Assembly: GCA_014607495.2 (NCBI GenBank)
Contig: CP053169.1
Location: 372,001-436,000 of the forward strand
From: Carposina sasakii
Lineage: Eukaryota > Arthropoda > Insecta > Lepidoptera > Carposinidae
DNA: 64,000 nucleotides
Reading direction: 5' to 3'
Numbering within the stretch: the first letter of the stretch is position 1; every line of letters begins with the position of its first letter. The translations under genes were made by a program, and so were the position numbers. This document shows positions 40,190 to 52,320 of this stretch, piece after piece. Below the pieces are notes generated by a model. That model did no database searches. It was not told the origin of the DNA and saw only the letters and a program-made list of their open reading frames with translations.

Positions 40190-40435
40190 TTGTTACCTAA
40201 CTAGTAAAAGCAAAGCGATAGCGAACATTGTACAAAAATCGCTAATTGCTTGTCAAATTCGTATTACGTAAAATGAATTTCAAAGGAACATTAACAGTTC
40301 AAGGTGAATATTGTATAATTTTCGCTATCGCATTGCTTCGGATTTGCCATTGCAAATTAAGTAATCAGAGGGCCTATGTATGCTTAGATCTTCAAAACTA
40401 TGCAACGGATATTGATGCGGTTTTTAATAGATAGA
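40190..40435. repeat. Foldback repeat with GCAAAGCGATAGCGAA ends
   Basis: AAAAGCAAAGCGATAGCGAA on the left and TTCGCTATCGCATTGC on the right. A relative at 55110-55280 has TTCGCTATCGCTTTGCTTTT. The small frame across it is not a gene. Confidence 0.5.
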
Positions 40436-40449
40436 GTGATTCAAGAGGA

Positions 40450-40534
40450 AGGTTTATGTATAACTAGGGACCCGCCCCAGCTCCGTGCGGGTGCAATGTC
40501 CCGTCACGCGGACGAAGTCGTAGGCGGCCGCTAG
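40450..40534 (+). mobile_element. Helitron-like 3' end fragment
   Basis: CACGCGGACGAAGTCGTAGG followed by CTAG|T at 40531-40534. Confidence 0.45.
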
Positions 40535-40552
40535 TACCTTATATGTATAGGT

Positions 40553-40935
40553 ATACAGGATGATTTTTGGTCGTCAACGTTCCCGAAAACTACGGAATCT
40601 CTTCATCATCACGTTCATTTTTCTCCATGGAAGCATATCTTACGTTTCTGGTTCCCAAAATATTAGGGTCCAAAATTTAGTAAATAGACTGCGTTTTTCT
40701 GCATAAATGCACATTGACGCGTATAGCAACATTTTTCAGGAGAAATAATTAATATCTGCCTATGAAAAAACTAGCATAAACACTAGACACTATAAATTTC
40801 GCCCGATCAAGTAATAAAAAAAAATCCAAAAAATTTACATCGTATCTCAGCATTTTTTTTTTGGCATAAACTTACTTTATTTGATGTCTACGTCCAGCAG
40901 TGGACTGCAATAGGCTGAAGAAGAAGAAGAAGATA
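40553..40935 (+). mobile_element. M4 MITE truncated at its right end, followed by an R5 tail
   Basis: M4 from TACAGGATGATTTTTGGTCG to TTATTTGATGT (40887), then CTACGTCCAGCAGTGGACTG and a GAAGAA tail from R5. Confidence 0.65.
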
Positions 40936-41518
40936 TCTATGAATTGAAGTTGATCGTTAAATATCGAGCTAGATACTCTACTATCGTTCTGATACTAACT
41001 AAAAAGAGCTGTAATATCGGATAAAGAGCTGAACCGCTCGGAATGGGATTAAGCTGCTAAATTCCAGAGTCGTTGTAACAAGATACAAAAGTGCACTCCC
41101 GCCCTGGATATTGCATTTTCAATTGTGGGCCAGTACTATCGTCGCAATGGTGCGTTCGAGAAACAATCCAGTTTCTTTTCGGAACAAGTGGTCAACTCAA
41201 ATTTGTTTGAGTTTGTTACTATTGATTGTGATTAAACTCGGCAGTTATGTGTGTCTATTGCTTGACTACAGAATGTGGCCTATCACTCCAATCTATTTAT
41301 ATGCTTCCAAAATTTTCATGAATATTGGTTGAGTAATAAAAACTTAAAGAGGTAACAATCTAACTTACTTTCAAACTGATAATTTTAGTTAGGATAAATC
41401 GAAATAACATATAGACTATGAAATGGTAGTCGGCTAACTTAATATAGAAGCTACATTGGTTTCGCTTATTTTCAGTATTCATCTATATATATAAAAATCA
41501 ATGCCACTTTATTTATAT

Positions 41519-41762
41519 AGTAAATAGACTGCGTTTTTCTGCATAAATGCACATTGACGCATGTAGCAAGATTTTTTCACGAGTAATAATTGATATCTGT
41601 CTATGTAAAAACTAGAATAAACACTGGACACTATAAATTTCGCCCGAGCAAGTATTTTTTTTTTTAAATTTACAATTTTTTTTGGCATTTCATTTTTTAC
41701 TTTATTTGATGTATAGAGTACGTACCCTTCGTTAAGGGTGGCAACGAAAAAACACCCTGTAT
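41519..41762 (+). mobile_element. M4 MITE, left-truncated
   Basis: Starts at the internal phrase TAGTAAATAGACTGCGTTTT and runs to AAAAACACCCTGTA. Confidence 0.65.
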
Positions 41763-42071
41763 AGGTACATATAAGGCGCACAAACGTTTTTATTTTTTTT
41801 ATTACACGCCGAACACAATTTCTTATCTTACAGAACTTGTCATTTTAGGAGCATTCAAGTGAGTTATAATCGAGAACAGTTAGTACAAATTATAAAGGTT
41901 TGAACACACTGGACGGTGCACTCTCACTAACGAACCTAGCTCGACGTTTTAAGTTTTAATGACATAACTACAATAGTTTTGTCATTGTAACATTACCTAC
42001 AACTTTGGTAATAATGCAACTTGCTATCATGCAACTGATATCATAGAATAACTAATGTATGAGATAGTTTG

Positions 42072-42239
42072 AAAGTTGCGCCGATCACAGACAAGTTACG
42101 AAGTAACCGTCTGTCTTGGTACGGGCATGTAAAGCGACGGAATAAAAGGCATATTTTACAGAGAGCGTTGTGCATGAGTGTGGATGGATATAAAGGAAGA
42201 GGTAGACCAAAGAAGTGTTGGATAGACTGTGTGAGAGGG
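42072..42239 (+). pseudogene. LINE (RTE-like) C-terminal fragment
   Basis: KVAPITDKLRSNRLSWYGHV, then a YKGRGRPKKCWIDCVRGDM block. This is the conserved C-terminal end of RTE-type endonuclease/reverse-transcriptase proteins common in moths. Everything upstream is missing. The open frame runs on into unrelated codons. A second piece of a similar C terminus (DNRDEWKKSTYCADH) lies at 42650-42712 after a separating repeat. Confidence 0.7.
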
Positions 42240-42830
42240 GATATGCGTGTAATTTATTTTAACTTATGGATATGTACATATATTTATATATTATAATCTG
42301 TAACTCATGTATGTATGTATATTCTATAGGTACCTTCCATAACGTCAGCTCCTAATTGGTCCCTTTTGAAAACCAGCGCTGCTTGCAAGGTAGGCATGCC
42401 TATCTTGTCTTAGCAGCATCCAGCTGAAAAGGGACCCGTTTGGCGGTTGCACGTACACGGGACTGACGGGCTCCAAATAGGGCACACAGTTCTACTTACT
42501 GTTCTTCGTTTCATGTTACTTCTACCTGTCTACTTACTTCTTTTAATCTGTATTTCTACCCTATTTCTATTGTCCTTTTCTATGTTACTTCTGTCCGTGT
42601 ATGTGTAATTTTCAAATAAAAAACTATTCTATTCTATTCTGTACTGGGAGTGAGCAATGAGATGACGGATAATAGGGATGAATGGAAGAAAAGTACATAT
42701 TGCGCCGATCACAAATAAACGGGAACAGGGCAGGAAGATGAACGGAACTAATGTATTGTGGGTAAACTGGCTTCACTTATTATATAAAAAGTTAAGCGAT
42801 TCTATTATAGCCTTATCTTTCATAGCTTTA

Positions 42831-43153
42831 TCTACACATATAATAAAAATGTAACAGATCGCTGTCTGTACATGGAAGATATATGAGAAAAAATATTATA
42901 GGAGACCTTTAACAACGCAATAGAACCCAAAACGATGATTTTTTGAATTTTTGTCTATTTGTCTGTGCGTTTGTGCACGCTAAACTCAGAAACGGCTGAA
43001 CCGATATCGATGCAGTTTTCAGGAATATATTGTGACAGGTCCCACTTAACACATAGGCTACTTTTTATCCCGGGAAAATATTTTTATCCCGGATAATTTC
43101 GACATTTTGTTTTTTCTGTAGTCTACGCGGACGGAGTCGCGGGCGTCCACTAG
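42831..43153 (+). mobile_element. Non-autonomous Helitron-like element, complete reference copy
   Basis: 323 bp. It starts TCTACACATATAATAAAAAT and ends with a GC hairpin (CGCGGACGGAGTCGCG) about 10 bases before CTAG, followed by T. The TC start, 3' hairpin, CTAG end, lack of inverted repeats and lack of target duplication fit Helitrons; there is no Rep/helicase. Confidence 0.75.
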
Positions 43154-43221
43154 TCTATAATAATATGCTATACTGTTGAATTTCGCTGTGATATTTTAAC
43201 CAAGCTCCAATTTCCGGGAGG

Positions 43222-43385
43222 TGGGCAGCAGCACCTCCCGTGCTGATAACATAGTTCAAAAATCACACTGCGGTCACCAACCCGCCTGCCCAGCGTGGTG
43301 ACTATGGGCAATAACCCCCCTGTGGCAGTAGCCTTGTGGCGTGCCTTGGGGAAGGCCTACGTCCTGTGGACTGCAATAAGTTGAA
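43222..43385 (+). repeat. R5 retroelement 3' end
   Basis: CACCTCCCGTGCTGATAACA to GTCCTGTGGACTGCAATAAG. Confidence 0.65.
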
Positions 43386-44644
43386 GACAAGACATTTGAA
43401 CCAAAAAATGAAAATGCTGCATATTTGCTCATATCTGCTTCATTGATTGCTTATGATAGATTTAAAAGAAATAACAATTTTTCTTTTGGCCAGCCAATTT
43501 GATATCAGGATTCTGAATGTTAAGTATCTTGAACGATGTTGGTTTAACTTTGAACCAAGTGCACGTCCGAGCAAATTCAGAATATCTTATCTTTAGCCAA
43601 TTAAGTTCCACTTAGTAAGGGATGACCCTACCGCCATTTTTAATTTTTCTTTACTTACGGCATAAATACACACATTTATAATGACAGTAAAATAACAAAA
43701 TATAAAGCTTGGCCCAGACTGCGCTAACGAAGCTCGTTCATCACACTCGAGTTTAATTTTATCCATTCAATTACACAGCTTTTGTACTAATTCTGTAAAA
43801 AGCTGTGTAAATTTAGCTCGGTGGCAGTTTCGGGGATTCCCCTTTAGCAGTCTACTGATTGCAGTTATATTTTACATTAGGGTAATGCAGGTATTAACTT
43901 ACATGATACCGAAAGGAATGATTTTCTATATAAAGGTTTGGTTATAAAATGTATCATCTTACTGGGGGAAAACGATATTAAAAGGCTGATTTGTCGATAA
44001 AATGAGTCCTATAACACTTAAAGCTATGAAGATCGGTGATAGAACATATAACTGCTAACTTAGGGATGCCTTTCCACCAGAGATGTGTTCTGCTAATGGT
44101 CGTTTTTCTACTAGACGATACGGCCACGACACGACTACGATAACGACACGAGCACTGCTTTTTTGAAAGTAAAAATGTATTTCGTGGTCATGGTCTTGTC
44201 GTCTAGCTAGTGGATGTCAGATGCATCCATAATAGAGTACATCTCAGGTAGAAATTCTCCTGATAGAAAGGCTTCTTTTGATAGAAAAATAACCCCGAAA
44301 TTTACGCAGAAGTTGTGGGCGGAAAACTAGTTAATTTAAAATTAAATCAATTCTGTAACATTTGCAGAATATATGGCTTTACCAAAGTAACCCAAATTAC
44401 CGTTACGGCTTATAGGCTACAAACCGGCGTATATTTTGTAAAACTAATTTGTGGAATACGCTGAATAGAGCCTAAACCGCGATATATGTCGATTACATCG
44501 TACGGAGCTAATTACTATGTAAATGAGGACCTAACATGCATGATATGAGGTCATATAGGGGACATGTGATATAGATTAAACAACGAAAATTGTTGCTAGA
44601 AATAATTTTGTAGCAGAACTATACGCTTTTGTCAAGTCAAATGA
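43386..44644. other. Non-coding stretch with a small foldback
   Basis: 44110-44225 has TACTAGACGATACGGCCACG and the reverse-type phrase TCTTGTCGTCTAGCTAGTGG, related to 54130-54310. 43600-43640 is a relic of R9. No gene. Confidence 0.5.
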
Positions 44645-44740
44645 CGATACCCTCGAAATTGGTCAGAAGTGGCACCATGTATCGGCCCTTGGTGCTCTGC
44701 CTACCCTGTAAGGGAAAAGGCGTGATTATATGTATGTATA
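44645..44740 (+). mobile_element. S3 SINE, sense orientation
   Basis: ACCCTCGAAATTGGTCAGAA to GGCGTGATTATATGTATG. Confidence 0.65.
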
Positions 44741-45117
44741 TATGTTAATGACGATAGTAGTAGTCTTTATGACATTTTTAATTAGCAGAATATTTCAAAA
44801 TGTCAATAATTATTGTAGCTTACTGGATTGCATCAGTTGTTACTATTCAAAATAAATAAATAAATATTCACACACTTCACAACATATTGACCTAGTCCCA
44901 CACTAAGATCCCTAAGGTCTTGTGTCAAAGGTTCAATTAAATTTTCATTCTTATTCTTTATTGCACTCAAATTCAAAATATACACATTAATTACATAGGT
45001 ACAGGAGAAATGTACAGTGATAATGTATTTACCTCTCTTATCCCAATCCCCAAGTAATTCAATATGAAGTATGTTTGTTACTTCAGATTTATCGGCCGAT
45101 CTTTACATGTTAGTTTA

Positions 45118-45494
45118 TACAGGGTGATTTTTGGTCGTCAACGTTCCCGAAAACTACGGAATCTCCTCATCATCACGATCATTTTTCTCCATGGAAGCAT
45201 ACCTGGGAAGTGTCTGGTTTCCAAAATATTAGGGTCCAAAGTTGAGTAAATAGACTGCGTCTTTCTGCATAAATGCACATAGACGCGCGTAGCAAGATTT
45301 TTTCACGAGAAATAATTAATATCTGTCTATAAAAAAACTAACATAAACACTAGAAACTATAAATTTCGCCAGATCAAGTAATTTAAAAAAAAAAATGAAA
45401 AAAAAAATCCCAGCGTTTTTGGCATAAACTTACTTTATTTGATGTATAGAGTACGTACCCTTCGTTAAAGGTGGCCACAGAAAAACATCCTGTA
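45118..45494 (+). mobile_element. M4 MITE, complete
   Basis: TACAGGGTGATTTTTGGTCG to AAAACATCCTGTA, about 377 bp. Confidence 0.75.
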
Positions 45495-47067
45495 TAGTAG
45501 CTGGCAGTTGATGTTAATTGATACTACTTCACTTTTAATGATGATGACTTCAGCTGTTCAAATAGCCATTACGAATTGCAGATATCTATTTGGTAAATGT
45601 CAAAACGCAAGAAAATGGGGTGAACCTTCTCGCGAGATAAAAAATAAAAAGCGTTCTTTAAACAGTGTTGCTCAAACTTCACCCGACACAGTCCGGTCGC
45701 GTGGTTCGCCGGTTCCCAAACTTTGCGCAAGTTTCCACACAGAGGACCCCCAACTATTTCTTGTAAAGCCCCAAGCCGCAATCATGCTGCTCTCTTTATG
45801 TTTTTCCGTTCACAACTTTGTAAGAAAATGAAGTTTTGTAAGACGTTGATCACTCGAGCGAACAGCTTTTTTGTGATTTTTTTGTGTAAGCGGGAGTTTC
45901 TTTCATGTGCATTCATATTTATTAAATCCATTTTAAAATACTTATTACACGAGAACAGATTTTTTTGCCTAGTACATCACCGCAATGACGAAACAAATGA
46001 GACCTCATCATTTAGAAAGTTGAATCAGTATAAAAAATAAACATAGCTAAGTACATAATATATACCGCTTAAATCATTTCCCGTCCTTTAAGATACCTGC
46101 AGTCGGGCAAAAAGTATTTCTATCCGTCAAATTACATCAAAAGACAGACAGTGGAAATGGGGTCCACCATGTTTGCGCTCACTGCTTGAAACGTGAAGTT
46201 TTTTTTTAAACATAGTTATCAAAGCTTGTTTACGTACCTACACACAATCACACATATGATAATTTTTAATACCTTAAAAGACATAAGCGTATATTTCTGT
46301 ATATTATTCTCAGAGACAAGACCCCATAATACCATGAATCTGCCTTTTCACCATATATTACGTACTAAGCTACATTGCTATAGAGGGTGTAAAAAGACAA
46401 CAATGTTTATTTTAATGCCTCGTATTATTTATAAGGTTACGATCATTTTCTTCTATTGAACCAACTCTGGGAAACAACAAAAAAAATGAAAAAAATACTG
46501 TCATTTTATTGCAAGCAATGTATTCGTTTGATGCGCAAAGTACAAACGTACCTACAAATACAAAACTAACATTATAACAATTTGACATGGTACTCGTATC
46601 TTTGAAAAAAATGTTTGTTAACCGATTTCAGATGGATTTATGTTAAAAAAATCGATAATATCAATGTAACTTTGGACCTCAATATCTTGGAAACCCATGG
46701 TTTCCTAGGGGTGCTTCCATAGAAGAAAATGATTGTGACGTTACAAAGAATACGAAGGTATTAAAAGAATGTCACTGGTTTCCTCGTTAATTTCTTTATG
46801 TATATTATATAAAACAAAAATTCCATATACTTTGTTAGCAACAACGACGGTTAGTTTTAATTCGATTCCCCAATAGTTAGGTACTAAACAAAAACTAATA
46901 AAATGAATTTGCAAACAAGCGCTGTAAGTTGTCCCTGTCGGTCGTCCTTTACTGACTAACGGGTATACAAGTGCGTTAGACTGAGACAGCTGCTCGTGCT
47001 GTAGTCTGGCGGATGAATGTTGATACTTCACTATATATTTTATTTTAAAAATCTATAAAATCAATGT
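45495..47067. other. 1.6 kb without recognised genes
   Basis: 45620-45835 is open in several frames but shows no domain. The rest is AT-rich. Confidence 0.45.
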
Positions 47068-47190
47068 ATGAAGATGTTAATGAATGTGGATGAGGCGAAA
47101 GAGGTATGTTTGGAACGTACTAAATGGAGATCTGTAGTCTCTGCCTACCCCTATGGGGTATAGGCGTGAGGTTATGTATGTATGTATGTA
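47068..47190 (+). pseudogene. RTE-like LINE 3' end with (TATG)n tail
   Basis: 31 codons of C-terminal LINE protein: VDEAKEVCLERTKWRSVVSA then YPYGV-stop (47161-47163). The stop is followed by GGCGTGAGGTTATG and (TATG)n. This tail is what the S3 SINEs share. Confidence 0.7.
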
Positions 47191-47452
47191 AAATCAACCA
47201 GGTAGGTGTATACTTCATAGCATATTTATTGAAATTAGTAGGACTGTTTTTGTTAAAAAAAAAGTGTAACATAAAAAATATATGTTCATAATCTGTAACT
47301 TATATAACAAAAATAATATATTATAAACTTATATAACAGGAATATAACAAAAATGTTGAATAGGTAAAGCGGAGGGGATTTTCCATAAGCCATAACATAC
47401 CTTTATTAGTCGATTAATACCGCTAACTTTATTAGTAGTGGCGTAGGTAGTA

Positions 47453-47790
47453 GCGGTGATAGCCCAGTGGTTAAGACGTGCACCTTCCAAGCGGGAGGCG
47501 TAAGTTCGATCCCAGTCACGGGCCTGTACCAATGAATTTATTTCATGTACAGATTTTAATGTAAAAATTGTCTCACTTAGCTCGAGCCTCGGAAAGCGCC
47601 TGATCTCTCTCCGGTTGTGTCGGCTTTCCGTCCCATCGGACTATGAGAGTAGCGGAATAGAGAGTGCATCTGTGTTTGCGCACACACTTGTGCACTATAA
47701 TATCTCCTGCGTACCTGGCCAATCTCCGTAGAAATTGGTCGCTTTGGCCGAAATACGGTCGGAGATCATCATCATCGTCATCATCATTTA
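47453..47790 (+). mobile_element. tRNA-derived SINE (family S2), full copy
   Basis: tRNA-like head TAGCCCAGTGGTTAAGACGT (A box) and AAGTTCGATCCCAGTC (B box), body with CTCTCTCCGGTTGTGTCGGC, and an (ATC)n-like tail. Second copy at 60003-60480. Bases 47520-47575 resemble the Polinton TIR unit. Confidence 0.75.
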
Positions 47791-49237
47791 GTAAAAAAAG
47801 GCGCTCTCGTAGATTCACTTCAAATAGTCAAACGGTATAATATACGTAGAAAATATCCTGAATGCTTAAAAAAATTGATTATCCTATCTACCTACCCAGT
47901 GTCAATCTCCCGGTGATGAATCTACTGATATCTCTCAAGGCCTAATACTCCAAGAGCTATAGAGCGTTAAAATATACCGTGTTATTACAAAAGAATTTAA
48001 TCATTGTTTAAACTAAATTAAACTAAATGCCCTAAATTTGGCAGATATGCCATACATTCTGCTGTCAAATATATTTAAAACGAGTCTAAGTTTAGGCGCA
48101 CCAACAATCGAAAAACATAACCCTCCTTCTGGCGCAGTCAGGTAAAAGTATGGTTTTCCTCCATTTATCAAAACCTGTCAGCCAAACTCTACATTGTGTA
48201 AAACTTTAAAACCACGTTTCGATACAAATTGAAAGCCAAACATCGTTATTACAAAGCAGTAAGGCTTATATTGCGATATTACGACTGCCTTTTAATACAG
48301 TAAACGAAAATTGTATAATATGATGCAAATTGTCTTCTTTATAAGTTTAAGTTGTAGTTTCGTTTGTAGTGTGGAGATATGTGGGAAATATGGTAAACTT
48401 TAGGCCAATTTGTTCTGTTTCGTATTAAAGAACAATTTCTTGAAGAAAATACATTTGAAGTGTAGTTTGGAGTCTGGTGTAGTAAGTTTCTTGTGTTTTT
48501 TTTTTATCTTATTATTTTTTCTTCTATATTTTGGTAACTATGTTCTTTAACGCGCCTTGTGTTGCGGTTGGAACATATGGAAACGGTTTAGAAAAAAGGG
48601 CCGATAATATTTTTTGACGAAGTCGCCACCACCCGCACATAGAAGCCAACCGTCTACCAGAAACTAACGCACACATGCACATTGTGCCGCCATTATGGTG
48701 CTTCAATCTGTGCACTGGTAGTCCTTCGTCCATTCTACTTTACACGTCCATCAATCAGTCTCTCGTATAAATGTATTAACATTTTTTACTTAAAGAGCAG
48801 ATAACTTAGTAGCTAGCGTAAATTAAATCGTAAAACAAATAAAATTTATAATAACGCAGCCACAGTATTTATATAAACTTTATTAAAATTACTTTGCAAC
48901 AATACTTTTTTTACACTTTTAAATCCTTTATTATAAACTTTTGAATACCCTTTTTATTCCAAATGGTCATACAATCTGGTCGAGAGTAGAACTTCTCGTA
49001 TTATCTGCGACGCTGGTACATTATGTTGGCCCCTGGCAAACTTTTGAGATCTCGTAATATTAAATACGTCTGCATCCGTTTCTGTACTTGGCCACAAATC
49101 ATCCGATTTATTTGTAGAATAAAGTCTGACTTTAGTGTGAAGTAGAAAAATAAATAAATTTTGCCATATGAATATAACATTTGCTACTTCAACAAAGAGA
49201 TGATGATTTAGCATAAGAAACTGTATGTATGTATGTA
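47791..49237. other. Stretch without recognised genes
   Basis: No frame with a domain and no clear element ends. Confidence 0.45.
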
Positions 49238-49372
49238 TCATCATTTACAGCCCTGAGAAGTCCACTGTTGGACATAGGCCTCCCCCAACAACCTCCACTC
49301 CGACCGGTCGGAAGCAGCCTGCATCCAACCGACGCCCGCAACCTTGTCCAGGTCATCCGTCCACCTCGCATG
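49238..49372 (-). repeat. R5-related retroelement fragment
   Basis: CATCATTTACAGCCCTGAGA, GTCCACTGTTGGACATAGGC and a CGACGCCCGCAACCTTGTCC phrase; related to 61884-62130. Confidence 0.55.
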
Positions 49373-49378
49373 TATGTA

Positions 49379-49919
49379 TACAGAATGTTTTTTCGTTGCC
49401 ACCCTTAACGAAGAGTACGTATTCTGTACATCAAATAAAGTAAGTTTATACCAAAAAAAAATGCTAAGAAAGATGTAAATTTTTTTTGATTTTTTTTTAA
49501 TACTTGATCGAGCGAAATTTATAGTGTCCAGTGTTTATGCTGGTTTTTTATAGACAAATCACAGCTTTCATACTATAGGGGCACATCTCGAAAATTTTGT
49601 GATTTCGAGTTTTATTTTATATATCGGTACAAAATCAATACGCAAACATCTTAAACGCATTTTTCCAATAACCATTTTTTTTTAGTTGTGCCCCTATAGT
49701 ATGAAAGCTGCGACATATTAATTATTTCTCGTGAAAAAATCTTGTTACGCGCGACTATGTGCATTTATGTAGAAAAACGCAGTCTATTTACTCAACTTTG
49801 GACCCTAATATCTTGGGAACCAGACATTTCCTAGGTATGCTTCCATGGAGAAAAATGATCGTGATGATGAGGATATTCCGTAGTTTTTGGAAACGTTGAC
49901 GACCAAAAATCATCCTGTA
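49379..49919 (-). mobile_element. M4 MITE interrupted by another MITE
   Basis: Reverse M4 from TACAGAATGTTTTTTCGTTG to GACCAAAAATCATCCTGTA, split at about 49561/49711. Confidence 0.75.
49562..49710. mobile_element. 149-bp foldback MITE nested in M4
   Basis: Perfect inverted ends CAGCTTTCATACTATAGGGG and reverse complement, continuing to CACA. Target duplication not clear. Confidence 0.75.
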
Positions 49920-50183
49920 TACAGGGTGTAACAAAAAGGGTATGTTAAGCGAAAAGCTATATGAACAGCCCACTGTATAGAACCTATCCACAAAATTTGA
50001 GACCCGAAATCACATGTTTATTTTTCCGGATAGTATGGAGAATTTTTAAATATCTCAGGAATTTTTATACAATCTTGAAAAATAAAAATGTGATTTCGAG
50101 TCTTAAATTTTGTAGATAGGTTCTCTATGGTGGGCTATTTACATAGCTTTTCGCTTAACATACCCTTTTTGTTACACTCTGTA
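49920..50183. mobile_element. M3 MITE
   Basis: TACAGGGTGTAACAAAAAGG to GTTACACTCTGTA, directly abutting the M4 copy (CCTGTA|TACAGG). Confidence 0.8.
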
Positions 50184-50444
50184 TAATAAATTTTTTTACA
50201 CACACACACAGGATAACGTTTATGTTGTATCTATTTTGATCTAGTTTTAGAAAAAGACAGGCAATTTTATTGGAAAAATCGGCACTTATAGAACTAAGCT
50301 GTTAATGTGAAATCTATTTTCACACTCTATCTACAGATTTTCTCGAATTCGGTAATCTCTATGAAAACAATCTTACTTTTAGAATTATCCATTAACTTAA
50401 ATGAAATGCTATAAATATACGGCCAAAAAGAATAAAATAAAAAG

Positions 50445-50548
50445 AATAAAATCTCGAGCACACCGGATGCGTGTGCGTGCACGTAAGCGTAGACGTATAC
50501 GTACCTCTGAGTTGTAATGTATGGAGGAACTGTATAGGCACGGGCCAT
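50445..50548. repeat. Foldback MITE rich in ACGT (family F2), partial
   Basis: CTCGAGCACACCGGATGCGT and GTAAGCGTAGACGTATACGT; one arm of the element at 51895-52036. Confidence 0.6.
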
Positions 50549-51894
50549 AGATAACAGAAACACAGGAGATGGGCCGCTAAGCGCACTTAGTTTGATTTCT
50601 GATGTAAGCGGCTATAAGCCACACTTACATTGACATCTAAATAATAACACAAATTACACCCACATTGATAAATCTCTGACACTCACACATTTAAGGCGGT
50701 ACTCTCATTGGCGCGCACACATTGCTATCTACTGTGTAAGTACGCGCCTCAGTATAGCAAATACATTCAACAAATTTCACACGTACGCTAGTGATTGACT
50801 GTCGATAAATTTGTTATCGAGAACTTGCGTTGTTGCACATCGCGAACAATTTAGGCTTTAGTAGCTGGTCATAATACAATTTTAAACATGTTTTTACTTA
50901 GCTTCATCTTAAAATTCAACCTACTTTTTCTACTTCTCGTTGTCCGATTGAGCTTAGATTTTGAGTTGCATCACAGTCACAAAAGTATGAGGTCACAAAT
51001 AAAAGGTTATTTTTTCTTGAAGGGATAAAGAATAAAGTAAATTCGTAGCGGAGTCTTTAATAAATTAGTACGGTATGTAAATGTTCGATGGAAATAAAAA
51101 ACTATAATAATATGCTTATTGGTAGTCATTTATTATCTACATTTAACAAAATATTCTGAAATATTTAAGACTCGATAACACAAAATAGGTTATAGTAACT
51201 ATTTTACAGTTAAATAATATTTTTTTATATTATAATTTAAAAAAATATTTATTAATAAGAAACACAAAAATAAAGAAAGTTGACTTTGCACACATCTACA
51301 TTAATTTAGGTACTTTGTTACACTAATAATAATAAGTAATTCACCATTATTTTACATAAACATAATATTTTTTTAACTCTCAAAATTATCTACTTAACAT
51401 TAGTTATTACTCGTAGGTACTATTCGCGGCAACGTGACGTATCGACAACAAGAAATGACAGGTACAACTCTATGTCAAAGCGCTTAGCAGCGGCCGTGCG
51501 CGGGAGCGGCCGATTCAATATGCGCAATTATCATCACTCGGTCAAACTGATTTCAACACCAGGCACGCTACACTTAGCGAGCAATGTATTAGGTTCAATC
51601 GTTAGGTTACATATGTCACTCAGTGAAAATTATTTTAACGAAATAAAATGAAATTTGGGTATAAATGCTAGAAAACAAAATTGTTATTGTACTTACCTAT
51701 GAAAAGTGACCCCTTCAAGTTTATGGTCACTTCGATTCTTGCACACAACCACTGAACAAGCAGGCATTATAAAAAAACACTCCCGTGTGACGCGTTAGGC
51801 AATCAAGTCCCGACTGATTGCGTTTTCGCGATGTTTGCCTATTTTGTTCATAGTTCAATTACACCGCCCACGCCCCCACGGCCACTCTATAGAT
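50549..51894. other. Non-coding stretch
   Basis: AT-rich in 51060-51410; no recognised gene. Confidence 0.45.
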
Positions 51895-52036
51895 CTCTGT
51901 GGCACGGGCAGACCGGATGCGTATGCGTAGACGTAAGCATACACGTCAAGCGGTGACAGTTCTATACATTAAACTCAGAGGTACGTGTACGTTTACGCTT
52001 ACGTGCACGCATACGCATCCGGTGTGCTCGAGCCTT
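51895..52036. mobile_element. Foldback MITE F2, full copy
   Basis: Inverted ends CACGGGCAGACCGGATGCGT and the reverse complement-like ACGCATCCGGTGTGCTCGAG; arms of purine/pyrimidine-alternating CGTATGCGTAGACGTAAGC. Confidence 0.65.
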
Positions 52037-52044
52037 AATCCTAA

Positions 52045-52320
52045 TTCGAAATTTTGTATGATAACAATTGAAGATTAAATCTGAGATATGCAAAAAATTT
52101 TTGAAGATCAGTTATGGAAATTGGCTGTTAGTCCACTATAAATAACTTATCCACAGCGACTCGAAATCAGATGTTTATTTTTGAAGATTGAATGATCTAT
52201 CTTCAGTAAAGTTGTTTAGGAGTTTTCCATACTGCTTAGAAAAATTAACATTGTGATTTCGAGTTTCAAATATAGATAGGTTATCTAATAATGGGCTCTA
52301 TTTATGTTTTTTGTTTATAG
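52045..52320. repeat. Diverged M3-like repeat plus a repeat shared with 62287-62365
   Basis: ACAATTGAAGATTAAATCTG and GAGATATGCAAAAAAT are shared with 62305. The rest (CCACTATAAATAACTTATCC, GTGATTTCGAGTTTCAAAT) is like M3. Confidence 0.55.
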
